Assembly: GCA_001566295.1 (NCBI GenBank) | Contig: KQ964254.1 | Span: 868,001-932,000 of the forward strand | DNA length: 64,000 bases | Origin: Microdochium bolleyi | Taxonomy: Eukaryota; Ascomycota; Sordariomycetes; Xylariales; Microdochiaceae | Direction of reading: 5' to 3' | Shown: positions 1-12,137 of the stretch, piece by piece | How the letters are laid out: the number at the start of each line of letters is the position of its first letter | Numbering within the stretch: position 1 is the first letter of the stretch | Made by a program: the position numbers and the translations under genes | The notes under the pieces: generated by a model | Databases searched by the model: none | What the model saw: the letters and a program-made list of their open reading frames with translations, nothing else | Told to the model about the DNA's origin: nothing

Positions 1-466
1 GGACACATATAGTCGTTGCCGTACATTATGGTCCGTAATATGAGAGATATACCGACGCCGCTGGATCAGGCCTGTGGTCGCAATGACTAGTTCCCGGAGA
101 ATATCTTGGTTCCACTTGTGGGGGCCACTTCTCTATAAAAGTTCACCACAGCAAGCGGCATTGACCCATTGCCGAAATTTCGTTTACAGCATAGCCAGCA
201 GAGCTAGCTCCCACAATCGCCCTGGAGTTGGCCCTATCAAGCTCTCGCAAAGTTGCGAACGACTAGAGAGTGCCATCACACAGCGCTAACATGTCTCCAC
301 CCCTACTCGAACTTTACCTGCACATTGATCTCATTGCACCCTCCTATTTAGATATTGTGACGTTGAGATCTACCTATAAAAAGGCGTTATTGCTAGCCAC
401 TGCAATAACGGTATTGTTGATACCGTGTCACAGATATCAAGAATAGAGAGACAAAGATGATACGAT
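1..466. other. left edge, no gene seen
   Basis: This is the sequence downstream of the LysM gene's stop codon. The only open frame is a 71-codon one on the plus strand, with no recognisable protein character. The stretch is moderately AT-rich and probably holds the 3' untranslated region of the leftward LysM gene. Confidence 0.5.
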
Positions 467-2136
467 CTAGCATCTCCCCTCCGTAATTATAGCCCTGCAA
501 AAACTTTAGTCAGTTTGGAACCAAGTCAACATAGAGAGAATACGGGACTTTGTGACTTACTTGACCCACCAGCCCTCGTGGACCGCCGTGCCTCCAAGCT
601 CGCAGCTGTTGATGGGAACTCTGACGATTTCGTTGCACAGCTCGAGGCTGAGCTTGGTCCCGATGCCAAAATCGTTGCGCGCCCAGAACTCAGCCTTGCT
701 GCTGCCGTCGGGCAGGTCGAAGCAGCCCTTTTTGGTCTGCGCCGTCGCGTAGCCCCCGACCCCGTCAGACTTGTCCTGCCCGTCGCACCAGTAGGTCACG
801 CGCGTGCGGGCCGCGGCCTTGTTGCCGCCCCAGCCCTTGCCCGAGGTCGCGCACGTCTCCTTGGTGGCCGACTCGTAGCCGATGGTGTGCACGCAGGCCC
901 ACGCGTTGGCCCAGAGGCCCGAGCAGTCTGTTTTGAGCCCCTTGTTCCAGGCCTGCAGGCGGCTGACCGTGATGCCGTTCTTGGCGGCGATGGCGGCGCA
1001 GGTGTCGCCCGCCTGGACCATGTCGAACTTGTCGCAGTTGGCGACCATGGACGGCTGCACGGGCGAGGGTGTCTTGATGCCGTTCCCGCTCGGGGTGGTC
1101 GTGGTGGCCGGTGGCTTTGTTGTCGTGGTCGGCTTGTTCGTGGTAGTGGGCAGGCCAATGATGTGCACACACGCCCAGGTGTCGGCCCAGATGTTGGTAC
1201 AGGCATCGCCTGTCTTGGGGTTCCAGAGTTCAAACTCGGCCTGCGTGATGCCGTGCTGAGCAGCAATGGCGGCACACGTGTCTCCAGCTTTGACCATGTA
1301 GAACTTATCGCAGTTGTTGACGAGGCCGGGTTGCAGGGGCGAGGGCGTCTTGATGCCGTTCCCAGCAGAAGTGATCGTGGTAGTAGGCTTCGTCGTAGTC
1401 GGGGCCATGGTCTTTTGCGTCGTGACTACGAGGCCGATTGTATGCACACAGGCCCAGGTATCAGCCCACAGCCCACCGCACGAGTCACCCACAGTCGGAT
1501 TCCACTCTGCCAGCTGCTGCTGGGTGATGCCGAACTCTGCAGTGATCGCAGCGCACGAGTCGCCCTGCTTAACCATGTAGAACTGGTCACAGTTGCTGAC
1601 GAGTCCAGGGTGCAGGGGCGATGGTGTTTCAATGCCGTTCGTGGGACGAGTCGGTTCCGCAGTGGTCGTGGTGCTGGTCGGACGGACAGAAGAACTTGAT
1701 GAAGTTGGCTCCTCGGGCGGGGCAGAAATGCCCGCTTCAATGCAGTACGAACGGCCAGTAATGAAATTGCCACATCCTTCGGTGATCGAAGGGTTCTGCG
1801 CCCTTGTGTTAGCTGCCATCTTTCTAGCCTGGAGCGACGTCGCGAGCCCAGCCCGTGACATGATAAACGTACCCAGAGGATGAAGTCGCGCTCCTTGACA
1901 GCCCAGCTCCTGATCAGCTCACTGCAGGTCTTAGAGCCGTCGTTGTCGAACCACCAAATACACCCAGAGTAAGTGTTGGGGTCAGTTGGCATCTTTGGCT
2001 TCTCAGCCCGAGATCCCAGAACTGCTCCATTCCCCGTTTGGACGGGGAAAGGGGTGCCAGATACGAGCTGGAACCCGCCTAGCAGCGCAATGCTGGCTAA
2101 GATGGCCCGAGGGCTGGTAGTCCAGGAGTTGCCCAT
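467..2136 (-). CDS. secreted LysM-repeat protein (four LysM modules)
   Basis: Predicted exons on the minus strand are 2136-1873, 1795-561 and 494-467, giving 508 aa. Intron 1 has donor GTACGT and a GCTAAC branch; intron 2 has donor GTAAGT and acceptor TTTTGCAG. Codon phase is kept at each junction. The N-terminus MGNSWTTSPRAILASIALLG looks like a signal peptide. Four cysteine-bearing LysM modules follow. The first spans exons 1-2 (from YSGCIWWFDNDG to YCIEAG). The next three are almost copies of one another, with a CDxFxMVxxGDxCAAI start and a WAxxWACVHTIG end, joined by Ser/Thr/Pro linkers. The C-terminal ~110 residues form a Cys-rich domain ending in C, like those following LysM repeats or GH18 domains in other fungal secreted proteins. 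LysM modules bind chitin or N-acetylglucosamine oligomers outside the cell; in pathogens and mycoparasites they protect hyphae or mask chitin. The gene is divergent from the giant chitinase, which suggests co-regulation. Confidence 0.88.
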
Positions 2137-2235
2137 GGTGATAACGGATCGCGATTAGAGATGTGTCTAAATGACCACGGGGAAGAGGATGGAGCTGCAG
2201 CTCAAGTGCGGTGCATAAGGTAGCTTGGACTGATG

Positions 2236-2242
2236 TTATATA
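2236..2242 (-). promoter_or_regulatory. TATA box of LysM gene
   Basis: Reads TATATAA on the minus strand, 100 nt upstream of the ATG at 2136, a normal distance for a fungal core promoter. Confidence 0.55.
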
Positions 2243-3817
2243 CTTTTCGTAATGGTGGCATTCTCAGCAATCCAGAGGCTGCATACCCATCATACGGATG
2301 ATATGAATTAGACCTTGGGCAAAAGAGACCAGGGATAAAGACTTGCCCACACATGCCTCAGGGCACGATCAGCTGTCCAGAAGCATTTCACGAGTAACGT
2401 AACACCAGCATCAGATAGAGATGCAGTACAGGATCGCGTTGCGGCCGTGCAGAAAGTACGAACCGGCACTGGAACCGCCCCATTGAGCCGTAACTGCTCG
2501 TGATACCCCTTGCGTGACATCAAAAATCAATATGGCGCAGCATCCGCCGTTTCTGAAGAATCGCAGTATTTTGCCGTCCGCTCTAGGAAGGCACTAGGAT
2601 GGCCCCACGAAGACACACAGTACCTTGCATGGGTCGTTGGGCATGGGTCATTGCTTTGATCCTCCCCAGCGGACGCAAATCGACCAGGTCCCCGCCAGCA
2701 TGGGTTGCCGCGTAAAGTGCACCCAGTCCTCGAAGGCTAACTTCGGTAAGACCCAGCCTGTGAGTATTGTCCACGATCCTTGCAAAGGCCTGAGTGAACC
2801 TCCGACGCTCCTCGGAGTTACGGGAGCCCCCTAGCAGCTGCTCCCGCAATGTGGCCAGCAGCAGCAGAGGGTAGCTCCACCTGCACGGCTTGTGTGGTAT
2901 TGTGTGTAGCTGAATCCCCTGTCCTCCTCATCAGTATATTTGTGCGGCGAAGGGATCCGTGGGATGTACAACCCGTCAAGCCCACCTAACTCCGCACCCC
3001 AAAAATGGCAAGTTGCCCCCGGCTGGCCTTACGGATGGTGCTTTTTAAGTGGTCAGCGTGTACCCTGCCGCCGGCTTCTAGCGTTGCTGAGCCAATCAAC
3101 AATCACCCTGTTTTTTTCTTCATCAGGTCTATCCCTGGTACCTTGACAGGATTATAGTTCGCGGGCAACGCAAAGTGGCCAGCCTACGAGAATGCCGATT
3201 CGTCGAGAGAGGGCGGCGGTATGCTATCATCCCTGAAACCTTCGATCCTGTTCCCTGCCCTTCAGCAGAGTAACATTTTGACGCTGGGCCAAAGACCCTA
3301 AAAGTTCGCCGTGGGTCTCCTGACCAGACCTGGGCCTCTTCGAGCTGTACTCAGGTACACCCATGTCTTTCACGATCCTGCCAGCGGCCGATGTGGAACC
3401 AAAGTTCAATCTATCTCGACGCAACGTCGCTTTGGCCCACCGTCACACCTGGACGCTGGCTAAGACGTTGAGTCGCATTATTTGATCCACTGTGACTGCT
3501 TGCGGGCGCGATTCATCACGAATCGAGACGAACCAGAGGCTCGCCTGCGTATGGCTGCCTATAGGCCCCAGAGGATTAGGTATGCTGCACAGTCAAAGAG
3601 AAAATGCAAGGAACCCGCCTCACAGTCACGTACCAACCTCGGGATGTGCCTGAAGGAAATTCCATGACTCCACATGTCGGCCAAAGTAATTCTATATCCT
3701 GGTCAAACGTCAACCTACAAGATGGACGAGGATATGGACCCTAGCCATATGGTACTTACCCATGGTAGTGCCGCCAATGTAGATATACTGTGAAAGTTGA
3801 GCTAGTTGGGTGTTGTC

Positions 3818-3824
3818 TATATAA
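3818..3824 (+). promoter_or_regulatory. TATA box of chitinase-protease gene
   Basis: Reads TATATAA about 104 nt before the ATG at 3928. An ATG at 3834 lies so close to the box that it is probably upstream of or at the transcript start. Confidence 0.55.
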
Positions 3825-3927
3825 TTAACCACCATGGACGATCCAGTGAATACAGTGGTACTGGAGAACTCTCTATCTCATACTTCATCTTTCTGCTCAA
3901 CCTTGTCTCTTTCTCCAAGGCCGAACG

Positions 3928-6900
3928 ATGAGGCTTGGTCGCAGCCTTGCCATAGCCTTGGCGGGTCTGACCTGGGAATCGGTCACTCCTGCCACGGCCC
4001 AAAGCATTAGCGCGAGCAGCCACGTCGACTTCCCCATCTCGCCACAGTTCTCGCCTTCAACACAAGACAGTAAAGCATGCCCCATCTCCTGCTCAACTAC
4101 AGGCCCAACAAGCTTCTCTTGGTCCCGGCTGCTGTCCCTCCAGGAGCTGGAAAAATGTGACGCAACGGTTCTCTTCGAGACCATGCTTCGCTTTCCTCTG
4201 CACTCGCCAGGCCGGGAAACCATAATCAAGGCTTGCACATCTTCTTCTGAAGTAGCCAAGCTTGATGGCAAAAGCTTTGGTGCCTCGGCCCTGTCGGGTG
4301 CTGATGCCTTTGACACCGTGGTCGACATCCAGACAGGCTGGAGTGGTCCGACAGTCTCCCCTCAGTCCGCCCGAGACATCGCAGATGCAGCTAGCCGGCT
4401 GCAGTTCCAAGTCGCACGGGACCCAAACAACAAGCTCACGGCCATCTTCGCCAAGTCCGGAAAGGCCGTCCTGGGCCTGTATATCGGCGGTGGAATCCAC
4501 AAATCTTCAGCCATCTCCCTGATTCAGAGCTTTGTTGATCGTGTAAACGCCCAAGGATCGTCCCTTGCTATGCGATCATCAATGCAAATATGTGGTCCTA
4601 CAGGAATCCGCTCATCAGCGCACATCTTCGGAATCACCGCCGACGCCAACGGAGACCTTGAAGCAGCCCACAGCACAGTCAGGGACTGGGCCGATGGCAA
4701 ATGTGCTGGTCGATCAGAGCACAACCAAATCATGACAAACCAAACTATGCGGTTGATCCCTGCCGTCCCGCTTAGCGAGGACTCGCTTTCAAACACAGCA
4801 AGCCCCAACAGTACGCTGGCTATTGGGCGATACCGCCGACACGCCATTCCTACCACGAAGCACCATGCGCCACGCCGCCTCAGTCGAGAAGCGGGCATCT
4901 GTCAAATCGCCAGAGCCGAGTTTGGCGACAGCTGCTGGTCCATTGCGGAGGAGAAGTGTGGGATCACCCTGGAAGACCTTTACATGTACAATGGCATCGA
5001 CGATCATTACTGTGGCAACATTGCGCCCGGAGCTCAGCTATGCTGTTCTGTGCCTTCCAACTCGATGACTATCTCAGGTACGTCTCGTTAGTCTCTTGCT
5101 CCGATCCTCGGTGGAGTGCGTGCCATGCTGACACGCACAAACTAAAGTGGCGGCTGCCGCCGATGAGTGCGAATACACCAAGGTTCTAGCAGGCGACTCA
5201 TGCCAAGCAATCGCTTCGCGGTGCGACATACCCATGAGAAAGCTGGTAGAGTGGAATGGCGGTAGCGACAAGTTCTGCAACGCTCTCATCCCGAGACAGC
5301 CAGTCTGTTGCTCTGCCGGTAATGTCCCAGACCTGCGACCTAAAGAGCAAGCCAACGGAGACTGTAAAGTCTACGAAATCCAAAAGAACGACGGCTGTTT
5401 CTCCATCGCGGATGAGTTTTACATGAAGACTGAGGAGCTTCATAAGCTCAACGTCGGTAAGACTTGGGGCTGGTCCGGGTGCGACAGGCTTTTCGCCGAC
5501 CAGAAGATCTGTGTCAGTAAAGGCAGGCCACCTATGCCTGCGCCTGTCAAGGACGTTGCTTGCGGGCCCCAGGTTCCAGGCACAAAGAGGCCAGCAGACA
5601 TTGATAATCTTGCGGACTTGAATCCTTGTCCTCTGAAAGTCTGCTGCTCGGGCTGGGGTTATTGTGGACTCGTAGGTCACAGTAACATGATTTCACATTT
5701 GTTGGTTCATACTCACTGGCGCGTTATAGACAAAGGATTTCTGCACCGATACTACAATCGACAAGACCCCGGGAACAGCGAAGCCCGGGACTAACGGATG
5801 CATCTCGAACTGCGGCGACATCAAGATCATCAATAATGGATCCCCACCAGCCAAGTTTATTCGTGTGGGCTACTTTGAGGGATGGAATCTAGAACGCCCT
5901 TGTCTAAATATGGACGTGACGGAGGTTAAAAGCCCCATTACGCACATCCACTTTTCATTCGGCCACATCAACGACGACTTCATTCCCTCCATCGGATCTG
6001 ATGTCGAATCGCAATGGCACAAGTTTGTGAAAATGAGCGGACCTAAAAAGATTATCTCTTTTGGTGGCTGGGCTTTTTCCAATGAAGCAGTAAGACTAAT
6101 CAGCCCGACTTATGTGGACAAGAAAACTGATCGAGTTTTGCAGGGGACCTCGCATATCATGCGACAGGGCGTCAAGGCCGCAAACCGCCAGCGATTTGCC
6201 AACAACATTATCAAGTTTGTAGCTGACAACGACCTCGACGGCGTGGACTTTGATTGGGAATATCCTGGAGCTGACGATATCGAGGGCTCTGACAAGGGTA
6301 CTGACCAGGATGGACCCAACTACTTGAAGTTCTTGACACTCGTCCGCGACGGATTGCCCAAAGACAAGTCACTCGCCATTGCAGCGCCGGCCTCGTACTG
6401 GTACCTGCGTCACTTCCCGATTGAGGATATGGCCAAGGTCCTGGACTACATTGTGTACATGACCTACGACCTGCATGGCCAGTGGGACGTGGGCGGAAAA
6501 TGGGCCACGTAAGTCTAGCTTCACAGCGTCCGTTGAGTTCACATACTAACTGCGATCTTGTAGCGATGGATGTGAGAAAGGTGACTGCTTGCGATCACAC
6601 GTCAATATTACCGAGACTCTCAATGCCATGGCGATGATTACCAGAGCAGGAGTACAAGCCAATAAAGTCATTGTCGGTATCACCAGCTATGGGCGAAGCT
6701 TCAAAATGGCCAATCCTAGCTGCTGGGGTCCGCTGTGCAAGTATCTAGGCGACCGGAATAACTCGCCCGCTCAACCGGGTAAGTGTACAAACACCGGGGG
6801 CTACCTCGCCAATGGCGAAATTGATGCTATTATCAAAAGCAAGTCGACGCCTTTCCGAGAAATATACGACAAAGAATCGGACTCTGATATCTTTATCTAC

Positions 6901-7602
6901 AACAATGTTGAGTGGGTCGGCTATATGACGGACAAGACGAAACAGTCACGAGTTGAACGCTATAAGGATCTCAATTTTGGTGGTGCCACAGATTGGGCAG
7001 TCGATTTGCAGGGAAATACTGGACCAGGCTCGGACGGCGACGACGACGACGTTGTCTACATAGGAACTCCTGTGTACACACAGCCATCGATGGGTTGCAC
7101 TGCACCGTGCACAATCGTGCTTGCTCCAAGCCCCCTGCCTTCGTCAACAGTCATCTCGATATCGCCGTACACAACATCGCTGCAAGTCGGCACGACTACG
7201 ACAAAGGTAACCGTCAAGGTGCCACCGCAGACGGTCTCAAAGATCAGCTTCTACAACATCCCGATTCCTTCCAATGTCGGCAGCCAGACTATCGTCCAGC
7301 CGTATCCCAGCATCACACTGCCTCCTGTCGGGGTTCCAGTAAGCTGGGTCAGCCAGGGAACAACAAAGACAAGCACAAGGACAGTCTTTCTCCCACCTTG
7401 GCCACAAATCACGCAAGGTCCACCTGGAGAATGGAATGGCACGGATTCACCCTCGAACACTCCTAAACCGCCCAACCCGCCCTCCCCGATTGCAGTCAGG
7501 CCTCTTCCCACGTGGACAGACTGGTACGACACGCCTGCCAAAATCACTCCTGTGACCAATGAGCCTGCCGACAACACTGGCGGGGATGATGGGAGTGAGA
7601 AC

Positions 7603-7634
<32 letters not shown>

Positions 7635-10600
7635 CGTCGCTGTGGTCTCGTGCAGCTTGTGGTTCTTTTCTGTAAGTGGAATACCTATTCCTGGACCATG
7701 TATTCTGCCAACTCTACACTATGCAAGTCAATTGGCTTTCACTGACACTCGTGCCTCCCTATAGTCCTGCATCAAACTGGGAAAGACAGAAATCAAGGGT
7801 TGGGGTTTGAAGCTCCCCAAAGGAATAATTGGCCCGTGAGTTTTCCATTTTTCATTCATGATTACCGAGAAAGCATCTACAGGACATGAAATTGTTCCCG
7901 CCGTCGTTTCCTCCGATGCCTCTCACACCACATTCCCACCACCGAGAGACTTGGCTAAGAAGCTCATCAAAATCCTAGCGGTCCGCCACCCCCAGCGCTC
8001 GTTCCTCTGCCGTCTGGGTGGGAGTGGAAGGGTCCTCGCCTGCCACCATGGCCAAAGATAACGTGGGTACTACACTTCTTGGATGCAACCATATCTGGCG
8101 ACTGATGTTGTTGGCCGATGAACACAGGATTGGGCCAAATGCTCAACCAACGGGGATACCTGAAAAGCCGCAGCCGTGTGAGACAAAGTCGGCATCCCTC
8201 TGTTCGACTACCACGTCATACGATCTTGAGGACAAAGGAACCACGACGGTTACGGTTCGTTCGCGGGAGAGCGAGACATGCGCAACGGTTTACGGCTGTG
8301 CCGTAAAGGACTACGACGAATCAGCTTCCACGAGCGATATCTCTTGTGCGGTCGCCAAGAGAACTCCGCACATTACTTCCAATGATATTGCCAGTGTTAC
8401 ATCCACAAAACCGATGGGATCGGTTGCCACGATGATTGCGAAGGAAATTTTTACTGCCGGCGTTGCGGAGCCACGAGACCTCTCGAACTCGAATCACAGC
8501 GGTCTGATCAGTCTACATCGCCGAGCCACCGAGGACGACGAATCATCTTGGGCCGACGATATAAAGTTAGCCGAGGAATTCAGTTTGGGGCCATTCGGAT
8601 GCAAGAGGCGAGACGTCGTCATCTTTGTCAAAAACATGTTTGATTCGAATTCCGACACAACAGCGCTCGCCACCCGCCTGCAGAGGCTCCATGACGGACA
8701 AACGAAAACCCGGGTAACCCGGGTGAGGTGCAGCGAAGGCGTACAATTCACGGCTTTTTGGCATGTTTCCGGCCTTCCGACAGCGCTTCAGGACAAGCTC
8801 TCTCGGATGAAAGCGGTAAGGCAGATATCAGGGCTTAGCGAGCCTCACCTTCCCACACTTTTACAAGCTTGCCGACTGACACTTTGCTTCTAGGTCGAGT
8901 TTGTGTACAATCCTAATCAAAGCCTCGTCGACCAAATGACTCTAAGCAAGAAACGAGATGTAGGGCCACTGGTCGAGGTAAACACCAGAGATGCGGTCGC
9001 AGCACCTCCAACCAAAGACTGGACCATGTCGCACATATCCACACCTGCCAAAGTCACGGACTGGGACACCAACAAAGACTTCACAGTCAACCCAGGTGCG
9101 GACAAAGAAGATTCCCTGCACCATTCCTATTATGACCAATCGGCTGGGCTGGGACAGTTTATTTTTGTTATCGAGGAATGTATCGACTTGACTCATCCAG
9201 AGTTCGCAGGGAGGAGTATGCTCCCCCCTCTCCTGACAAAGAACTGGGGCAAAGCCAAGACGAACGGCTGCGTACACGGGACCGCCGTGGCAGCAATGGC
9301 TGTCGGAAAGACCCTGGGCGTTGCGCGACAAGCGACGCTGATATCGGTGGAAACTGGAAGTCATGTAGGCCGCGTAGACCTCGACGATGAGCGGAAGCTC
9401 GAGGCGCTCGTTCTGGTCCTGGAACACGTCCGGAAACACAGAGACACCATGAAGGGCAAGTTTGTTGTCAACATGTCCTGGGGGACCCAAACTACAAGCG
9501 TGCCACCGGCATACAAGCGTGTCCTAAGTAAGTTTTGGACGATTCACACCTCCTGCGGCTTGTACTAAACACAACTGGTAATGCACGATGGCTAACCTGA
9601 TTCTCGCAGAACATGTGCTGCTCCAACTGGCAATGGAGAATGGTGTACTCGTCGGTGCCTCTGGGAACTTGCGTGAGGGCTGGAAGTATGGGCGCTTGAC
9701 GACCGATCACGAGTATCCTGGAGCTCTCTTGGGCTCCGCTAGCCTGGAGAGTAGAGCCATCGTGGTCGGAGCAACCAATGGAGCTGGCAAGTACCCGGGC
9801 TGGAGCCAGCGCTTTCGTGATGACGACTTGGGGCGTATCGTACATGCCCCGGGTGCCCGAGTCTGGGCTCCTATCGCAAAATCGAATGGTTACAAGTGGG
9901 TGGACGGGACATCGGTTGCAGCACCCAAGGTCGCTGGTCTTGTTGCCTACTATCGAGGGCTCGATTCGCGATGGAAAGAGCAGCTACAGGATCCCAAGAA
10001 CGTCAAGACTTTGGTCAAGCTCTTCGAGCGCAAGCTTTTGATCAAGGGCGGACCCTGGAAAGACGACATCCCAGGAGATCAAGCCGTCAAGTTCATTTGG
10101 AACGGACAGGTCAAGGACAAGTCGTGCCTCCTTGACGGACTCGATCTCGAATACAACGGCAAGAAAGTCTGCCCCCGGGTACCGGATGATCTCAGCACCT
10201 GCTCGGTTGCAAGGAGCGGGACTACCAACAGTGGCGCAATCGAGCGCCGGGCGTGTGGGGAGGGATCCGACGATGGCGATGACGACAACGACAGCGGCGG
10301 CGAGATTGGCGACCTACCCGTGCCGCGACCCATCACCTGGCGGCCCGGCCCGGCGCAACCGACGTGCGACCTGAACTGTGGCCGCCTGTGCGAGGGCCCT
10401 TACTGCCTGCAGCTGCCCACGGGCAAGCTCCCGGACTTCACCGAGCCCGCTCCGCCGCCTCCCGTGGTCACCAAGACGGTCACCGTCCCGCCGCCGCCCG
10501 TCATCATCTCCTCCACAGTCACTACCAGGACCACGACGGAGGTCGTCACCACGGTCCGTCCGAAGCCGACGCCAACGCCCAGCAGCAAGTGCTCCGCGCC

Positions 10601-10993
10601 CATCGCCAAGGGCGAGTACCCGCAATGCAGGGGTGGCACCCAGGCAAACTGCTGGGACGATCGCAGGAAACAGTGCATTGTCGATTGCTACAAGTCGGAC
10701 CCCGGATGCATGATCAGCTGCAACGAGAAGGCGCGCACCGATTGTACCGGCTTCTGCATGGAAATCAGCGACTGCCAGAGCTGCATCGACTCGTTCAAGT
10801 GGCAGCTCGCGACCGACAGCGAGTACGGCCCGAGAAGAATCTGCAGCAGCCCAGGTATGTACTGTAATCGACAGCGGACTCTCTTCTTCACGATTGAATA
10901 TCCGAGGTTTCGAACTCAAGCCATTTGGAGCAAATACTAATAACTGCCCTCACATCCACAGACAGCGATCTTTTCTACTTCTGCGGCTGCTAA
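3928..10993 (+). CDS. killer-toxin-like GH18 chitinase fused to subtilisin protease
   Basis: Predicted exons are 3928-5077, 5148-5671, 5730-6508, 6564-7671, 7765-7835, 7979-8062, 8128-8815, 8894-9527, 9610-10854 and 10962-10993. Every junction keeps phase, giving about 2104 aa. A signal peptide (1-24) and an N-terminal domain precede three LysM modules (about 330-510) and a chitin-binding type 1 domain (about 520-566, CCSGWGYCGLTKDFC). The GH18 domain starts near 603 with catalytic motif DGVDFDWE (Glu735). A Pro/Thr/Asp hinge leads into the conserved tail of subgroup-C chitinases (LPPWPKIT, CATVYGC). Next come an I9-like pro-domain (about 1384-1480), then an S8 protease: Glu1562 at the Asp site (FVIEECIDLTHPEF), His1596 (VHGTAVA), Asn1699 (ASGN) and Ser1781 (DGTSVAAPKVAG). 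The end is Cys-rich. Dibasic sites KR1317, RR1371 and KKR1489 could be Kex2 cuts. The chitinase half resembles the alpha subunit of yeast zymocin. It is divergent from the LysM gene. Single-transcript status is inferred. Confidence 0.85.
7603..7632 (+). repeat. (GAT)10 microsatellite encoding an Asp run
   Basis: Ten perfect GAT units lie in frame in exon 4 of the chitinase-protease gene and encode a poly-Asp stretch in the hinge after the GH18 domain. Length polymorphism between isolates would be expected. Confidence 0.95.
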
Positions 10994-12137
10994 GGGATGA
11001 TCCTCCTTGAACGACACAGCTTTGGTGCGGATGGCGATAGTGTGGCTCCCTGTTTGGCCGAAAGGCAGTAAGTTTCATCATTCATAGTGTGAAAGTTTTT
11101 AGTTCGAGCCTTCGAGATCTTGGTAGCATTTTCGAGCTTTGAGTTGTTGATTACGCTCCTGGCTCGGATGAGAATCAAACCGAGAGGGCATCCGTCATCA
11201 CGCATTGCGCAACTTTAGACACGGGCTTTATTACCTGCGAGCCCTTCCCAAATTCAATCCGAAGCCGCAAAACACCTTCCCTTGTGAATTGTGATACTCT
11301 GGCAGGGGTACGGCGCAACCCCAGCCCCGGCTAACCAAACTTCCCGTATTTCCGCGTCGAGTCCTCCTCGAGAGGCCACGTGAAGCCGTTTGGATGGCTC
11401 GTGAGATCCACTGCGGTGGCATACACAAGGCCAGCTGCGCCGTTCCGCTGTACAGACGGACTGGGGGCACGCCGTGCTGCCAAGCATGACAAGCGAAAGC
11501 CTGCGTCTTGCCATGACCCCTTTCCCTCCCCAATTTGGCTATATGCGCACCTCCGAAGTCATCGCACCACAGAGTACCATGACGCAGACGCGCTGTCTGC
11601 GTTCCGCAGACATCAGCGCGGTCTAGCCGACCCCGCCTGCCAGGCAAGCCGGACTCAGCCTCCCCGGCGAATCGGGGAACGGGTCGTCGTTGAGACACGG
11701 CACGGCGAGCGGGGAACCCGGCCCCACTCTTGCGGCCGGAAACACGGATCGATTCGACCACCGATCGGAGACCCCGGCAGGCATGCAGGAACGAATATTG
11801 TGGACTCCGAAGGCACAAGGAACTCCGCTGTATTGACTATGATGCAGACATAATATGGATGACTATCATGTCTGGGGCCGACGCAGCCCGCTCCTCGCCA
11901 GCTCCGATCAGCTGTGCTCGCTGTCGCTCCTAACTTTATTCATTGTTGAATATTCCCGCTACTCGGCGGAACGATACCAAAATATGAAAGTTACCGCCAC
12001 TCTATGCATTGCGCCCTCCCAAAAACGCCCGCGATGAAACTGGAAAAAACGGGTGATTGCACACATGTACTGCGCCGGCTGTGCCTGACCTAACACGGTA
12101 GAGGTACGTGCCAGCCACCCTGGAGACGACCACCTCG
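10994..12137. other. convergent intergenic region
   Basis: Lies between the stop codons of two genes that end toward each other. It is fairly GC-rich at 11260-11800. A 195-codon open frame exists on the minus strand, but it is Arg/Gly-rich and has no domain, so I do not call a gene. Confidence 0.5.

Larger units (their letters stand above)
2137..3927. other. shared divergent promoter region of LysM and chitinase genes
   Basis: These 1.8 kb separate two genes that point away from each other. TATA-like boxes lie about 100 nt upstream of each start codon. Short open frames occur (for example 2583-2849 on the minus strand), but none has a recognisable domain or splice logic, so I treat the stretch as regulatory DNA. 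Confidence 0.6.

Noticed and set aside
515..1699. 394-codon plus-strand frame over the LysM gene
   Set aside because: It is the reverse complement of the LysM exons; its apparent repeats mirror the LysM repeats and it has no domain.
2583..2849. 88-codon minus-strand frame in the divergent promoter
   Set aside because: Reads fairly smoothly, but no start context, intron signals or family could be supported.
11125..11215. Possible tRNA-like segment (loop resembling a B box on the minus strand)
   Set aside because: No acceptor or anticodon stem could be paired, so no tRNA is called.
11231..11818. 195-codon minus-strand frame between convergent genes
   Set aside because: Arg-rich, no domain, no splice or promoter logic; typical GC-rich chance frame.
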